Both the position numbers and the translations under genes were made by a program. The notes below the pieces were generated by a model. That model searched no databases. It was given only the letters and a program-made list of their open reading frames with translations, and was not told the origin of the DNA. A DNA stretch of 64,000 bases from Chitinophagaceae bacterium (GTDB lineage: Bacteria; Bacteroidota; Bacteroidia; Chitinophagales; Chitinophagaceae): NCBI GenBank assembly GCA_023229465.1, contig JALNZE010000001.1:372001-436000 (forward strand). The letters are read 5' to 3'. Each line of letters begins with the position of its first letter. Position 1 is the stretch's first letter. Below, piece by piece: positions 7,712-15,037 of the stretch.

Positions 7712-9196
7712 ATGAAGAATATCCTTACCCTTTGCTTTAGCCTGCTGGCCTGCCTGGCTTTTGAAAAAATAGTGGCTCAATCAGCCTCCCCCAATTATGA
7801 ATTCCGTGGCGTTTGGGTAGCTTCGGTAGATAATATTGACTGGCCCAGCGGGAAAACATTAGCGGTAGCGGAGCAGAAAGAAGAGTTTATCCGTTTGCTT
7901 GATATGCATCAACGCAATGGCATGAACGCGGTTATTGTGCAGGTAAGGCCCGCGGGTGATGCTTTCTATCCTTCTCAATATGAACCCTGGAGCGAATTTT
8001 TAACCGGCAAGCAGGGCTTACCGCCAACACCCTATTATGATCCGCTTGCATTCATGATCAGTGAAACGCATAAACGGGGTATGGAATTTCATGCCTGGCT
8101 AAACCCTTACCGCGCCGTTTTTAATATTAAAAAGTCGTCCGTTTCCCCCTCACATCTTACCAAAATCCATCCTGAATGGTTTTTAATTTATGGCGATAAA
8201 AAATATTTCAACCCGGGTTTACCCGAAGTAAGGCAACATACGGCCAGGGTTGTGAAAGACCTGGTAACCCGCTACCACCTGGATGCCATTCACATGGATG
8301 ATTATTTTTATCCCTACCGGATCGCAGGCAAGGAATTTCCTGATCAGAAAGATTATGAGAAATATGGTAAGGGACTAAACAAAGAAGTATGGCGAAGAAG
8401 TAATTGCGACAGCATCATCCTCCTGATACATAATATTGTAAGAACAACGAATCCGCCTGTCCGGTTTGGCATTAGTCCGTTTGGCGTATGGCGCAATAAA
8501 AGCCAGGACCCCATGGGCAGTGATACCAAAGCGGGACAAACCAATTATGATGATCTCTATGCCGATATTTTATTATGGATGCAGAAAGGATGGATAGACT
8601 ATGTAGTGCCGCAACTGTATTGGGAGCGTGGGCATAAGCTGGCCGATTATGATGTGTTACTTGACTGGTGGAACCAAAATTCTTATGGCAAACATTTGTA
8701 TATAGGCCAGGGCATTTACAGGGCGGGCAGTAATGCCGCCTGGAAAAACCCGAATGAGTTACCCAAACAGATACAGGCATTAAGAAGTTATCTAACCACA
8801 CAGGGAAGCGCTTATTTCAGCAGTAAATCTTTTGAAAAAAATCCCAATGGCTGGAGTGATAGTCTCCGAAACCGTTACTACCATTATCCTGCGTTGGTGC
8901 CCCCCATGCCCTGGATAGATAATTCGGCGCCTGCACAACCGCTGGTAGAATTGTTGCCTAATAATATGGCGAAACTGGTTTACAAAGGCGATGAAAAAAT
9001 TAAGGCATTTGGTATTTTAACTTTAACACAGAATACAGAAGTACGGTTTGTACTGGCACAATTGGTACAATTAGTGGTAGCCGATAAAATGGCCGTAATT
9101 GATCTAACCAAAATTCCGGATACGAAAGACAAACGAATTTTTGTGGTGTCGGTTGATTTGAATAATAATGTGAGCCCGATGACGGAGTTGAGATAA
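7712..9196 (+). CDS. Secreted glycosyl hydrolase-like 10 (GHL10) family protein
   Basis: 494 residues. Signal peptide at about 1-22 (ends CLAFEKIVAQ), then the GHL10 domain starting with EFRGVWVASVDNIDWPSGK. Typical barrel motifs follow: NAVIVQVRPAGDAFYPS, HAWLNPYR, HMDDYFYPYR with candidate acidic catalytic residues, and VVPQLYWERGHK. The C-terminal 90 residues look like a beta-sandwich (after WIDNSAP). The family is thought to act on polysaccharide or peptidoglycan-like glycans outside the cytoplasm, but the substrate is not settled. Start chosen at MKNILTL, just after a TATCTTCG -7-like element. The gene stands alone. Confidence 0.85.
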   Translation: MKNILTLCFSLLACLAFEKIVAQSASPNYEFRGVWVASVDNIDWPSGKTLAVAEQKEEFIRLLDMHQRNGMNAVIVQVRPAGDAFYPSQYEPWSEFLTGKQGLPPTPYYDPLAFMISETHKRGMEFHAWLNPYRAVFNIKKSSVSPSHLTKIHPEWFLIYGDKKYFNPGLPEVRQHTARVVKDLVTRYHLDAIHMDDYFYPYRIAGKEFPDQKDYEKYGKGLNKEVWRRSNCDSIILLIHNIVRTTNPPVRFGISPFGVWRNKSQDPMGSDTKAGQTNYDDLYADILLWMQKGWIDYVVPQLYWERGHKLADYDVLLDWWNQNSYGKHLYIGQGIYRAGSNAAWKNPNELPKQIQALRSYLTTQGSAYFSSKSFEKNPNGWSDSLRNRYYHYPALVPPMPWIDNSAPAQPLVELLPNNMAKLVYKGDEKIKAFGILTLTQNTEVRFVLAQLVQLVVADKMAVIDLTKIPDTKDKRIFVVSVDLNNNVSPMTELR

Positions 9197-9380
9197 GAGA
9201 AATATTTTTAAAACTTTTATAGTATTCAAATAATTGGATTGACAGATTTATTGAAGAACTGCCATTTTATAGTGGGTCGGGGTTTGGGATTGGAAACATT
9301 AGAAAATGTTGATAGAGTATCTAATTTAGTTTACTGATTATCAAGTATTTATGAATATGTAAGCACAATCCTATCAACTT

Positions 9381-9425
9381 TCTATCAACAAAACTCAGGT
9401 TATTTTACACTAATTTGTTGATAGA
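9381..9425. repeat. 12-bp perfect inverted repeat with 21-bp spacer
   Basis: TCTATCAACAAA (9381-9392) is matched by its exact complement TTTGTTGATAGA (9414-9425). Further GTTGATAG copies occur at about 9310 and in reverse at about 9370. The right arm lies within the gene fragment at 9405-9500. It may be an old insertion boundary or a protein-binding site; nothing decides between these. Confidence 0.5.
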
Positions 9426-9500
9426 ATATTTAGTCCAACGTTTTTCACCAGACTTTATAAGCCTCCCCTCCTCAACTATTGATGCTAAATTCTTTGCCAT
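9405..9500 (-). pseudogene. Fragment of a winged-helix-type protein
   Basis: A 31-codon frame coding for MAKNLASIVEEGRLIKSG and on to WTKYSIN. It reads like the last helix and wing of a C-terminal winged-helix domain of the kind found at the end of AAA/AlbA-type ATP-binding proteins. Nothing else of such a protein is left nearby. It is called a remnant rather than a gene because it is too short to fold alone and lies in a decayed stretch. The family assignment is weak. Confidence 0.3.
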
Positions 9501-9526
9501 ATTATTTTATCCGCTTGGTTTAGGTT

Positions 9527-9721
9527 TTATCTCTTCGGCTTTTTAAATATTCTACAGAACCAGTTGTCATTTTTTAAACTGTCAGACTTTTCAATTAATT
9601 CTTTTACTGTCCAAATCGACTCAAAAGATGTATTTGCATTAAAACTTTCTTCCGTCAATGGTTGAAGTAATGCTGTAGGATGTTTATTTGTTTTGTCATA
9701 GTTTGTTTTTCGGCCGGAGTA
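9527..9721 (-). pseudogene. Open fragment without a start codon, probable gene remnant
   Basis: 65 codons are open between stops, with no ATG in frame. The frame reads through TNYDKTNKHPTALLQPL to NDNWFCRIFKKPKR. The composition looks protein-like (charged helices, Trp and Cys near the end) but no family is recognised. Together with the fragment at 9405-9500 it suggests that one or more minus-strand genes decayed upstream of the GHL10 gene. The rest of 9197-9815 shows nothing supportable. Confidence 0.25.
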
Positions 9722-9815
9722 TCATCCATTATAACAAGGATTAAGACTTTTTTCCATGATGCACACAAATTTCACGCTTGAGTAGTCTGTACATAAAATA
9801 ATTTTTTATTGGTAT

Positions 9816-10586
9816 TTATTTTTTGAAAATTGTATCGAAATGAAATTCTAAAAATTCTTTTTTGGGCAAATATTTCTTCGGCAAATGAAGAGGTGCGTTT
9901 GTTAGATGAGCAAAATATTTTTCGTAATAATTTTCCTTCTGCTTTTTCTTTAAGACTGGGGAAATTAAAATCTCAAACTTATCATTGATGCTTATATACC
10001 CCTTGTCAAAAGCTTTATCATACAGAGATGAAAAGCAAATACCATTTTCAGGATTTAATCTTTCATCTTCATTTTTAGACCATGGTACAATATGACTTGC
10101 AATAAGTAAATCTGGGATATCAATTCCAGTAATGGCGCATTTACTCGAATAATTTACCATTACAATTTTTCTGAAAAAATTTTGATTAACTCTTGTTTTT
10201 ACTTCCCGAATTTTTGTATCTCCCTTTAAATTTTCTGTCCCCATAAGAATATCTGCAAATTTGTTTTCGATTGTTTCATGTTCCTTTTCCGCTACTATTT
10301 TCTCACTTTCAAAAATCAATTCTTCTTTGTTATTGAAAAATTCATTCCAGATTGGCTCTACTTGTTTTCTACCACCAGACATGCCTTTGACTCCTCTCTG
10401 CTGATGATAAGGGTCAATATGTGCAAAGTTGGTTAGTCTAATTGCAACTGCATCGGGAGTCCTTCCAATAATGTTTGCCAAATGAATTATTTCTGGTGTG
10501 CGACTATGCATTTTACCAAAATCTAATTGCCAGTAAAGATTGAAAGCAAGGATTAATTCTTCTCGTGTCCAGTTTCTTATAGCCAT
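9816..10586 (-). CDS. HNH endonuclease, restriction-type
   Basis: 256 residues. An N-terminal helical DNA-binding-like region (MAIRNWTREELILAFNLYW, with GRTPDAVAIRL near 41-51) is followed by an HNH_2-type nuclease domain at about 148-200: Cys150, ASHIVPWSK (His165), LNPENGICFSSLYDKAFDKG. Proteins with this layout are usually annotated as HNH restriction-like endonucleases. No methyltransferase or toxin partner is visible. The gene is clearly richer in A and T than its neighbours and is flanked by gene fragments, so it was probably acquired by transfer and is part of a decaying defence or mobile patch. Confidence 0.8.
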   Translation of the reverse strand: MAIRNWTREELILAFNLYWQLDFGKMHSRTPEIIHLANIIGRTPDAVAIRLTNFAHIDPYHQQRGVKGMSGGRKQVEPIWNEFFNNKEELIFESEKIVAEKEHETIENKFADILMGTENLKGDTKIREVKTRVNQNFFRKIVMVNYSSKCAITGIDIPDLLIASHIVPWSKNEDERLNPENGICFSSLYDKAFDKGYISINDKFEILISPVLKKKQKENYYEKYFAHLTNAPLHLPKKYLPKKEFLEFHFDTIFKK

Positions 10587-10670
10587 TATAATTGTTCAAA
10601 TTTTTTATGTAAGTAGTTAATAGTTTTAATTAAGATTGCAAGTTATTTATTGAGAACGCTAAAATAATTT

Positions 10671-10812
10671 TCACATTAAAGTTAGTATATACTCATTACT
10701 ATTACGCGTAAGTGATACATCCGCAAAACCACGACCACCTGTCTGGTATTCTTGCCGGCTACAGGAGGTTAGCATAAGAAATACCGTTGCGATAAAGATC
10801 GCATTTTTTCAT
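10671..10812 (-). pseudogene. Frameshifted short lipoprotein gene (CC0125/CC1285-like start)
   Basis: ATGAAA at 10812 runs into a six-A tract. As written, the frame stops soon at TAG. With one A removed it reads MKNAIFIATVFLMLTSCSRQ, a lipoprotein signal peptide with lipobox LTSC, then EYQTGGRGFADVSLTRNS and a stop at 10671. The Y-Q-x-GG-x-x-FADV-x-L stretch recalls the start of CC0125/CC1285-family lipoproteins, which are normally much longer. So this is a frameshifted and truncated remnant, or a sequencing error in the A tract followed by real truncation. Confidence 0.4.
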
Positions 10813-10937
10813 CTTGCATTGTTTTTAGTGATATAAAAACAAAGATGAATGGTGAGTTTGCAGTCTATTTGCAAAGACAGCTTAATTAACCGGGGGGATT
10901 TCTACTAATTATTTGACAGGGTTAGCCAACACCCTTC

Positions 10938-10986
10938 ATGTCGAATTTTATCCAAATTTTCGACATTACCCTATTTTTATGTCGAA
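10938..10986. repeat. Three copies of ATGTCGAA, two of them inverted
   Basis: ATGTCGAA at 10938-10945, its complement TTCGACAT at 10959-10966, and a further direct copy at 10979-10986. The stretch 10587-11214 around it has no intact gene, only this repeat, the broken lipoprotein gene and AT-rich DNA. It may be a recombinase or regulator site; not resolved. Confidence 0.4.
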
Positions 10987-11214
10987 AACAGCTAACTGAG
11001 GGGGGAAGGGCCCGGGAAACTGAAAACAGGTTTCTTTTTCCTCCTTTTTCCTGCAAATTTAAAATACAGCTTTAAATTATTTAAACGCTCACTTTAAATC
11101 TGCAAAACAAACCCTGTATCTAGGCATATGCACCAATGCTTTTAGAAGCTTCAAAGAAGTTGATTTTATACTATAAAAGTGGATAAACCGATTAACCAAT
11201 ACTATTTATAGTTC

Positions 11215-11646
11215 TCACCCCATCAAATAAGCCAGCCCGTCATTCACCGTCTCACACAAATCACTTAACTTTTTTTGCCGGCACATGGCTTTAAACTGAT
11301 CCCTGATGATTTTATAATCATTATGTATGGGGCAGGGATGCGTTGCAGAACATTTACTTAATCCAAGCCCGCATTGATCAAATACTTCATGGCCATCAAT
11401 GGCAACGATTATGTTCATAATTGACTGGTTCTTTTGCTTCGCGGTAATATAAAATCCACCGGTAGGGCCCTTCGCGCTATTAATCACCTCTTCCTTTACC
11501 AATACTTGCAGCATCTTACCAACAGTATGTTCACTGGCATTAATAAATTCTGCGATCTCCTTAATACCGGCTTTTTCTGTAGATTCAAATTTAGAGGCCA
11601 GGTAAATGACGGCTTTAATGGCTGTTTTACAGGTAAGACTAAGCAT
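11215..11646 (-). CDS. Rrf2-family regulator with three cluster-type cysteines (NsrR/IscR-like)
   Basis: 143 residues. The winged helix at about 1-70 has the Rrf2 pattern (LTCKTAIKAVIYLA, ASEHTVGKMLQVLVKEEVINSAKGPTGGF). Then come Cys92, Cys99 and Cys105 (C-x6-C-x5-C), close in place to the cluster ligands of NsrR and IscR. Such proteins bind an Fe-S cluster and lose DNA binding on NO exposure (NsrR) or cluster loss. It is the last gene of the norB-ric operon and directly abuts the DUF59 gene. Its role as NO-sensing repressor of the operon, acting at the palindromes 18472-18501 and 16103-16150, is inferred. Confidence 0.85.
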   Translation of the reverse strand: MLSLTCKTAIKAVIYLASKFESTEKAGIKEIAEFINASEHTVGKMLQVLVKEEVINSAKGPTGGFYITAKQKNQSIMNIIVAIDGHEVFDQCGLGLSKCSATHPCPIHNDYKIIRDQFKAMCRQKKLSDLCETVNDGLAYLMG

Positions 11647-11973
11647 TTATCTTTCGTTTAAAAATTCACGTCCTTCGGCTGAAATCATTTCATGATTCCA
11701 GGGCGGATCAAAAGTTAATTTCATCCCTGTTTCGTATTCCGGAAAAGTAACTTTCAATGTCTCCTTCACCGCATTTGTAATGGATTCACCCATGGGGCAA
11801 AACTGTGTGGTAAGCGTTATCGTGCAAAAAATCTTCTTTCCCGCTTCATCGAAATCCAGTTGATATATCAAACCTAAATCCACAATGTTCAACCCTATCT
11901 CCGGGTCCATTACATTTTGCAGGGCCGCCAATGCTATCGTACATTGTATATTGCTGTTGGTAATTATATTCAT
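11647..11973 (-). CDS. DUF59/MIP18-family metal-sulfur cluster assembly protein
   Basis: 108 residues, a single MIP18/DUF59 domain: the signature MDPEIGLNIVDLGLIYQL (about 22-39), LTTQFCPMGESI with the conserved cysteine (near 59), and a DPPWNHEMISAEGREFL C-terminus. Family members (SufT, PaaD, Cia2-like) help to assemble or repair iron-sulfur proteins. It overlaps the NnrS-like gene by 4 bases (ATGA) and abuts the Rrf2 gene. In an NO-response operon, repair of nitrosylated clusters is the natural job, possibly including the cluster of the adjacent Rrf2 protein (inferred). Confidence 0.85.
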   Translation of the reverse strand: MNIITNSNIQCTIALAALQNVMDPEIGLNIVDLGLIYQLDFDEAGKKIFCTITLTTQFCPMGESITNAVKETLKVTFPEYETGMKLTFDPPWNHEMISAEGREFLNER

Positions 11974-13262
11974 AAAGAAGCAGGTTTATGCAACAGCAAT
12001 TTTATGACATTCCAGTTGTACAATAAAGCGGTAAGTACTAATAACGCGGCGGCTAATTGTAAAACAATCGCGTAATGAAGCAAAAGGCCCAATATGAATA
12101 ATACAAAGCCGGCAATATAAAATACACTCATCCATTTAAAAACAGTGTTGCTGAACAAGTCTTTAGGATTGGGTGTTTTGCCTTTCCCGGCTAAGTGATG
12201 ATATACTTTATTCCAAACGATAAACGGCAATGTTTTAAAGGTCATTCCCAGGATAATAGCCGTAATCCATCCAAAAAAAATAATAAACCCATACGTAATA
12301 AGCAGGCTGCTGTTTTCTTTAGGTGACATTATCAGTAATGCGATGATGATAATAAGGAAGATTACCGGTAACAACATCATGAGTACCGAAAGCAACGACA
12401 CTTCCATTTGTTCATCTACTTTTTTTCGTATCCGTTGCCGGTAAGATAAATAACAGAAGTTTACAAATAACAGAATCGCCGCCGCAACAGCCAGTAGTGG
12501 AAATAACAATAGCCATCCTGTATCTGTATATAAAAAAATAAAAATGAATGCCAATAGTCCTCCATTTATCAATCCATATATCCACCAGAGTTGTTGAGTG
12601 TTATTGTATTTAGAAATAAGAAACATGGGTATCAGCCGGGAGCCAACGCCTATTATCAACAATAAAAACCAGCCGACAATACCAATATGTGCATGCAATG
12701 GAAGATAATCCAGGGAATTTCCGGGTAGTAGCAGATAAGTAAAATTGTACACCAGCATGAGCCCAACAGTGGCAGTAGCCAATAACCATGCTACAGCCGT
12801 AAAAATAAAAACGGCATGTACATTTTCATTCCTGCTTTTTACCATACTTACCGCGAGGTTAATGAGATAAGCGATAATGGCTACTATCAGCAGTCGTCCG
12901 CCCCATTTGGCGGGCCATCCCATATCAAACACATAAAAGCCATAAGCTAATAACGGAATACCCGCCGCTGCCAGTATAAAGGAAGTATATGCCAGTTTAT
13001 TACTGTATAATTTACCTTCAATCAGTACAGGAACCAGTTGATGACTGGCGCCGAGAATCATCATAGTACCCCAGCCAAGCGCCATGATATGTGTGATAGC
13101 TAATGTATGCGGATGGAAATAATGTTTTATAAGACCGGTTGCCGATAACAATAAAAGAATATTTGCCACAAGGAAGGCCACGGCTGCATACCCGTAAAAC
13201 GGTAGTACCACTTTACAGGAAGTGGTTTTAGTTGTTCCGGTATTTCCTGTTGCAGCAAACAT
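11970..13262 (-). CDS. NnrS-like/haem-copper oxidase-like membrane protein
   Basis: 430 residues with about 12 membrane segments. Conserved histidines in HTLAITHIMALGWGTM and ILGASHQLVPV (about 53-80) and LPLHAHIGIVGWF (near 190) lie inside helices and look like haem or metal ligands. The arrangement resembles NnrS and the CcoN-like relatives found next to nor genes in Bacteroidota. NnrS is linked to relief of NO stress and binds haem and copper (family knowledge). It follows the DUF1858/DUF2249 gene by one base and overlaps the DUF59 gene, so it is tightly co-transcribed. The exact reaction is unknown. Confidence 0.7.
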   Translation of the reverse strand: MFAATGNTGTTKTTSCKVVLPFYGYAAVAFLVANILLLLSATGLIKHYFHPHTLAITHIMALGWGTMMILGASHQLVPVLIEGKLYSNKLAYTSFILAAAGIPLLAYGFYVFDMGWPAKWGGRLLIVAIIAYLINLAVSMVKSRNENVHAVFIFTAVAWLLATATVGLMLVYNFTYLLLPGNSLDYLPLHAHIGIVGWFLLLIIGVGSRLIPMFLISKYNNTQQLWWIYGLINGGLLAFIFIFLYTDTGWLLLFPLLAVAAAILLFVNFCYLSYRQRIRKKVDEQMEVSLLSVLMMLLPVIFLIIIIALLIMSPKENSSLLITYGFIIFFGWITAIILGMTFKTLPFIVWNKVYHHLAGKGKTPNPKDLFSNTVFKWMSVFYIAGFVLFILGLLLHYAIVLQLAAALLVLTALLYNWNVIKLLLHKPASL

Positions 13263-13263
13263 A

Positions 13264-14076
13264 TCAGTCTTTATATATCAGGAGGTGTACTTCGGCATCA
13301 CTGATCTCCTTGATGCGGTAGCTGAATTGCTGTTCCTCCAGTTCAGGCAGGAGGAAAACAGGAATACGTTTATGATAAACAAACAGCGCTTTACCCGCGG
13401 GCAAGGTTTTTAATGCTTCCAGTATCCTGTGCATGGGTAAGGGCATTTCCAATGCTCTTACATCAACGGTTTCAATATTCCCCTTAAACCGGCCCAGCAT
13501 TTCATCCCAGCCTTCTGAGTAAGCGGTTCCATTAGCTTCAGGGGCCAAAGGCCTGTCTGTCTTCTTATAAAAATAAGTATGCACCAGTTCATTGCTGATA
13601 ACTTCGGCATGCGATTCAAAGCCCTGTTTACCAAGCAGGTGCATTAATGGGGTTGGTTCAAAACTATTTACAATTTTAAGTATGTGGCCCGTTTCCAACG
13701 CTTTCACTTTTTGCAGGATAACGTTCAGCGGATCTTTGCCCGTTTCAATTACCGGGCGTACATCCAATTCTACAATTTTACCGGGCTGACTGTTTTTCAG
13801 GAATTCCGGAACAGGTTTCTTTTCTTCATCCATATCTGTTGCAACCGCTGCTTTATCAATTTCGAAACCCAATGGCTGTAGCCTATTGAAGAAATCATCC
13901 ACACTGCATCCACCCAGTTTTGAAGCCATAGCAATACTGGTTCTGCCGGCAATCACTTTTCGTAATATTGGATTACGCAATTTTGAGAATTTTGGCGAAA
14001 TGCTTACAATAGCATCCAGCGCATCGGGATTGTGCTTTAGCAAGCTGGCAATTTTTGTATTGGCGTTGATAGTCAT
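13264..14076 (-). CDS. DUF1858-DUF2249-DUF2249 protein
   Basis: 270 residues. An N-terminal DUF1858-type domain (about 1-68: NANTKIASLLKHNPDALDAIV, GRTSIAMASKLGGCSVDDFF) resembles the N-terminal domain of ScdA/RIC. Two TusA/SirA-like DUF2249 domains follow, about 97-170 (LDVRPVIETGKDPLNVIL) and about 200-270 (VDVRALEMPLPMHRIL). The second has LP rather than a CP motif, so there is no persulfide-type cysteine there. The function is unknown; domain partners and operon point to handling of sulfur or iron centres under NO. Note that the neighbouring ric gene carries one DUF2249 as a fusion. Confidence 0.8.
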   Translation of the reverse strand: MTINANTKIASLLKHNPDALDAIVSISPKFSKLRNPILRKVIAGRTSIAMASKLGGCSVDDFFNRLQPLGFEIDKAAVATDMDEEKKPVPEFLKNSQPGKIVELDVRPVIETGKDPLNVILQKVKALETGHILKIVNSFEPTPLMHLLGKQGFESHAEVISNELVHTYFYKKTDRPLAPEANGTAYSEGWDEMLGRFKGNIETVDVRALEMPLPMHRILEALKTLPAGKALFVYHKRIPVFLLPELEEQQFSYRIKEISDAEVHLLIYKD

Positions 14077-14078
14077 GA

Positions 14079-14534
14079 TTATTCAAAGTATTGCGCAAAG
14101 AGACTAATTTGTTTTTCAATATCGCCCAGGACGGCCGCTGCATTTTCAGATGCAGTCGCTTTTTTCAGTTCTTTTGTTTTCTGCATTAATGGTTCCAGCC
14201 ATTGATGCAGGGCATCATGGTCAGCGCCATTCATTTTACATTCATTAACCATTTTACTCAAGCCACTCTCCAACCGCGATGCTGTTTGAAGATAGTTTTC
14301 CAGGCTTTCTTTCTTAGCATTGGAAACAATACCCTGCAAACCGGCTGCATTTGCCAATGTTGTTGAATCGGCTTTCCATTTGGCGCCGTTATTTAATACA
14401 AGCCCGTTTGCCTTCTCTGTATGTTCATGATTTTCCGTGGCAGGTTCAGCGGTTGTACTATTTTCCTTTTCGTTTTGCGAATTACAAGCCAGCAAGAGAC
14501 CTGTTGCTAATAACATTGTTAGTGCTCTTTTCAT
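14079..14534 (-). CDS. Small helical lipoprotein of the NO operon
   Basis: 151 residues. Lipoprotein signal peptide with lipobox LLAC (Cys17), a low-complexity linker rich in Glu, Thr and His (about 18-45), then a helical domain with conserved-looking ESLENYLQTASRLESGLSKM and MNGADHDALHQWLEPLM. It is anchored on the periplasmic side by its lipid. No family with known function is recognised. It sits inside the operon, 11 bases after the hemerythrin gene and 2 before the DUF1858 gene, so a periplasmic role near NorB or metal binding (HEH, H-D-x-L-H) is possible but unproven. Confidence 0.75.
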   Translation of the reverse strand: MKRALTMLLATGLLLACNSQNEKENSTTAEPATENHEHTEKANGLVLNNGAKWKADSTTLANAAGLQGIVSNAKKESLENYLQTASRLESGLSKMVNECKMNGADHDALHQWLEPLMQKTKELKKATASENAAAVLGDIEKQISLFAQYFE

Positions 14535-14545
14535 ATACCTTTATC

Positions 14546-15037
14546 TCACTGTTTTTTACTATCCCAAAAAACGTCTTCCCATTTTTCATCAATTGCTTTA
14601 CTATTATTCGAAAAACGACTTGCTATCGCTTCCAGATCATCAGCTTTAATATCATTTTGCAGGTGATTGAATAATTCCCGTTCCTCAAAACGGATATGTT
14701 TCTCCAACTCATCCGCCAGTTGACTGAGCAGCGTGGTATCATCTTTCGTTTCTTCAATAGCGGCTACCAGCCTGTAGATTGTTTGATGATCCGCTTCCCC
14801 CTGTTCTCTCAAAACATCATCAACCGGTAATTTGCAAAAAAGTAATTGTTCTTCTTCTCTAAAATGTTTTTCAAGATCCTCCTTAAAAAAGAACAATACA
14901 TAATTGCTGATCCGTTCAGGATTGACGGCTTTATCCAGGCCTTGTCTTATTTTCCAAACCAGCAATAACCCAAAATGATGGTCTTTTGAAAATGAGACAA
15001 TAGCCTGGTGCCGTTTCAGGGGAGTATGGTCCTTCAT
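14546..15037 (-). CDS. Hemerythrin-domain protein
   Basis: 163 residues with an apparently complete di-iron ligand set: His20/His21 (KDHHFGLLL), His58 and Glu62 (EKHFREEEQ), His84 (EADHQTI), His114 and Glu118 (EKHIRFEERELF). This is the canonical H...H-x3-E...H...H-x3-E pattern. Bacterial hemerythrins bind O2 or NO, or supply iron. It directly abuts ric, which has its own hemerythrin domain, so the operon makes two different di-iron proteins. The last 30 residues are charged and lie outside the domain. An NO-scavenging or iron-donor role is inferred. Confidence 0.85.
   Translation of the reverse strand: MKDHTPLKRHQAIVSFSKDHHFGLLLVWKIRQGLDKAVNPERISNYVLFFFKEDLEKHFREEEQLLFCKLPVDDVLREQGEADHQTIYRLVAAIEETKDDTTLLSQLADELEKHIRFEERELFNHLQNDIKADDLEAIASRFSNNSKAIDEKWEDVFWDSKKQ

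Noticed and set aside
9816..10586. Complete restriction-modification, retron or toxin system around the HNH gene
   Set aside because: No methyltransferase, reverse transcriptase, toxin or antitoxin gene lies beside it; only fragments do.
10587..11214. Integration site at a tRNA gene
   Set aside because: No tRNA-like cloverleaf or att-type direct repeat was found in this gap or elsewhere in the window.
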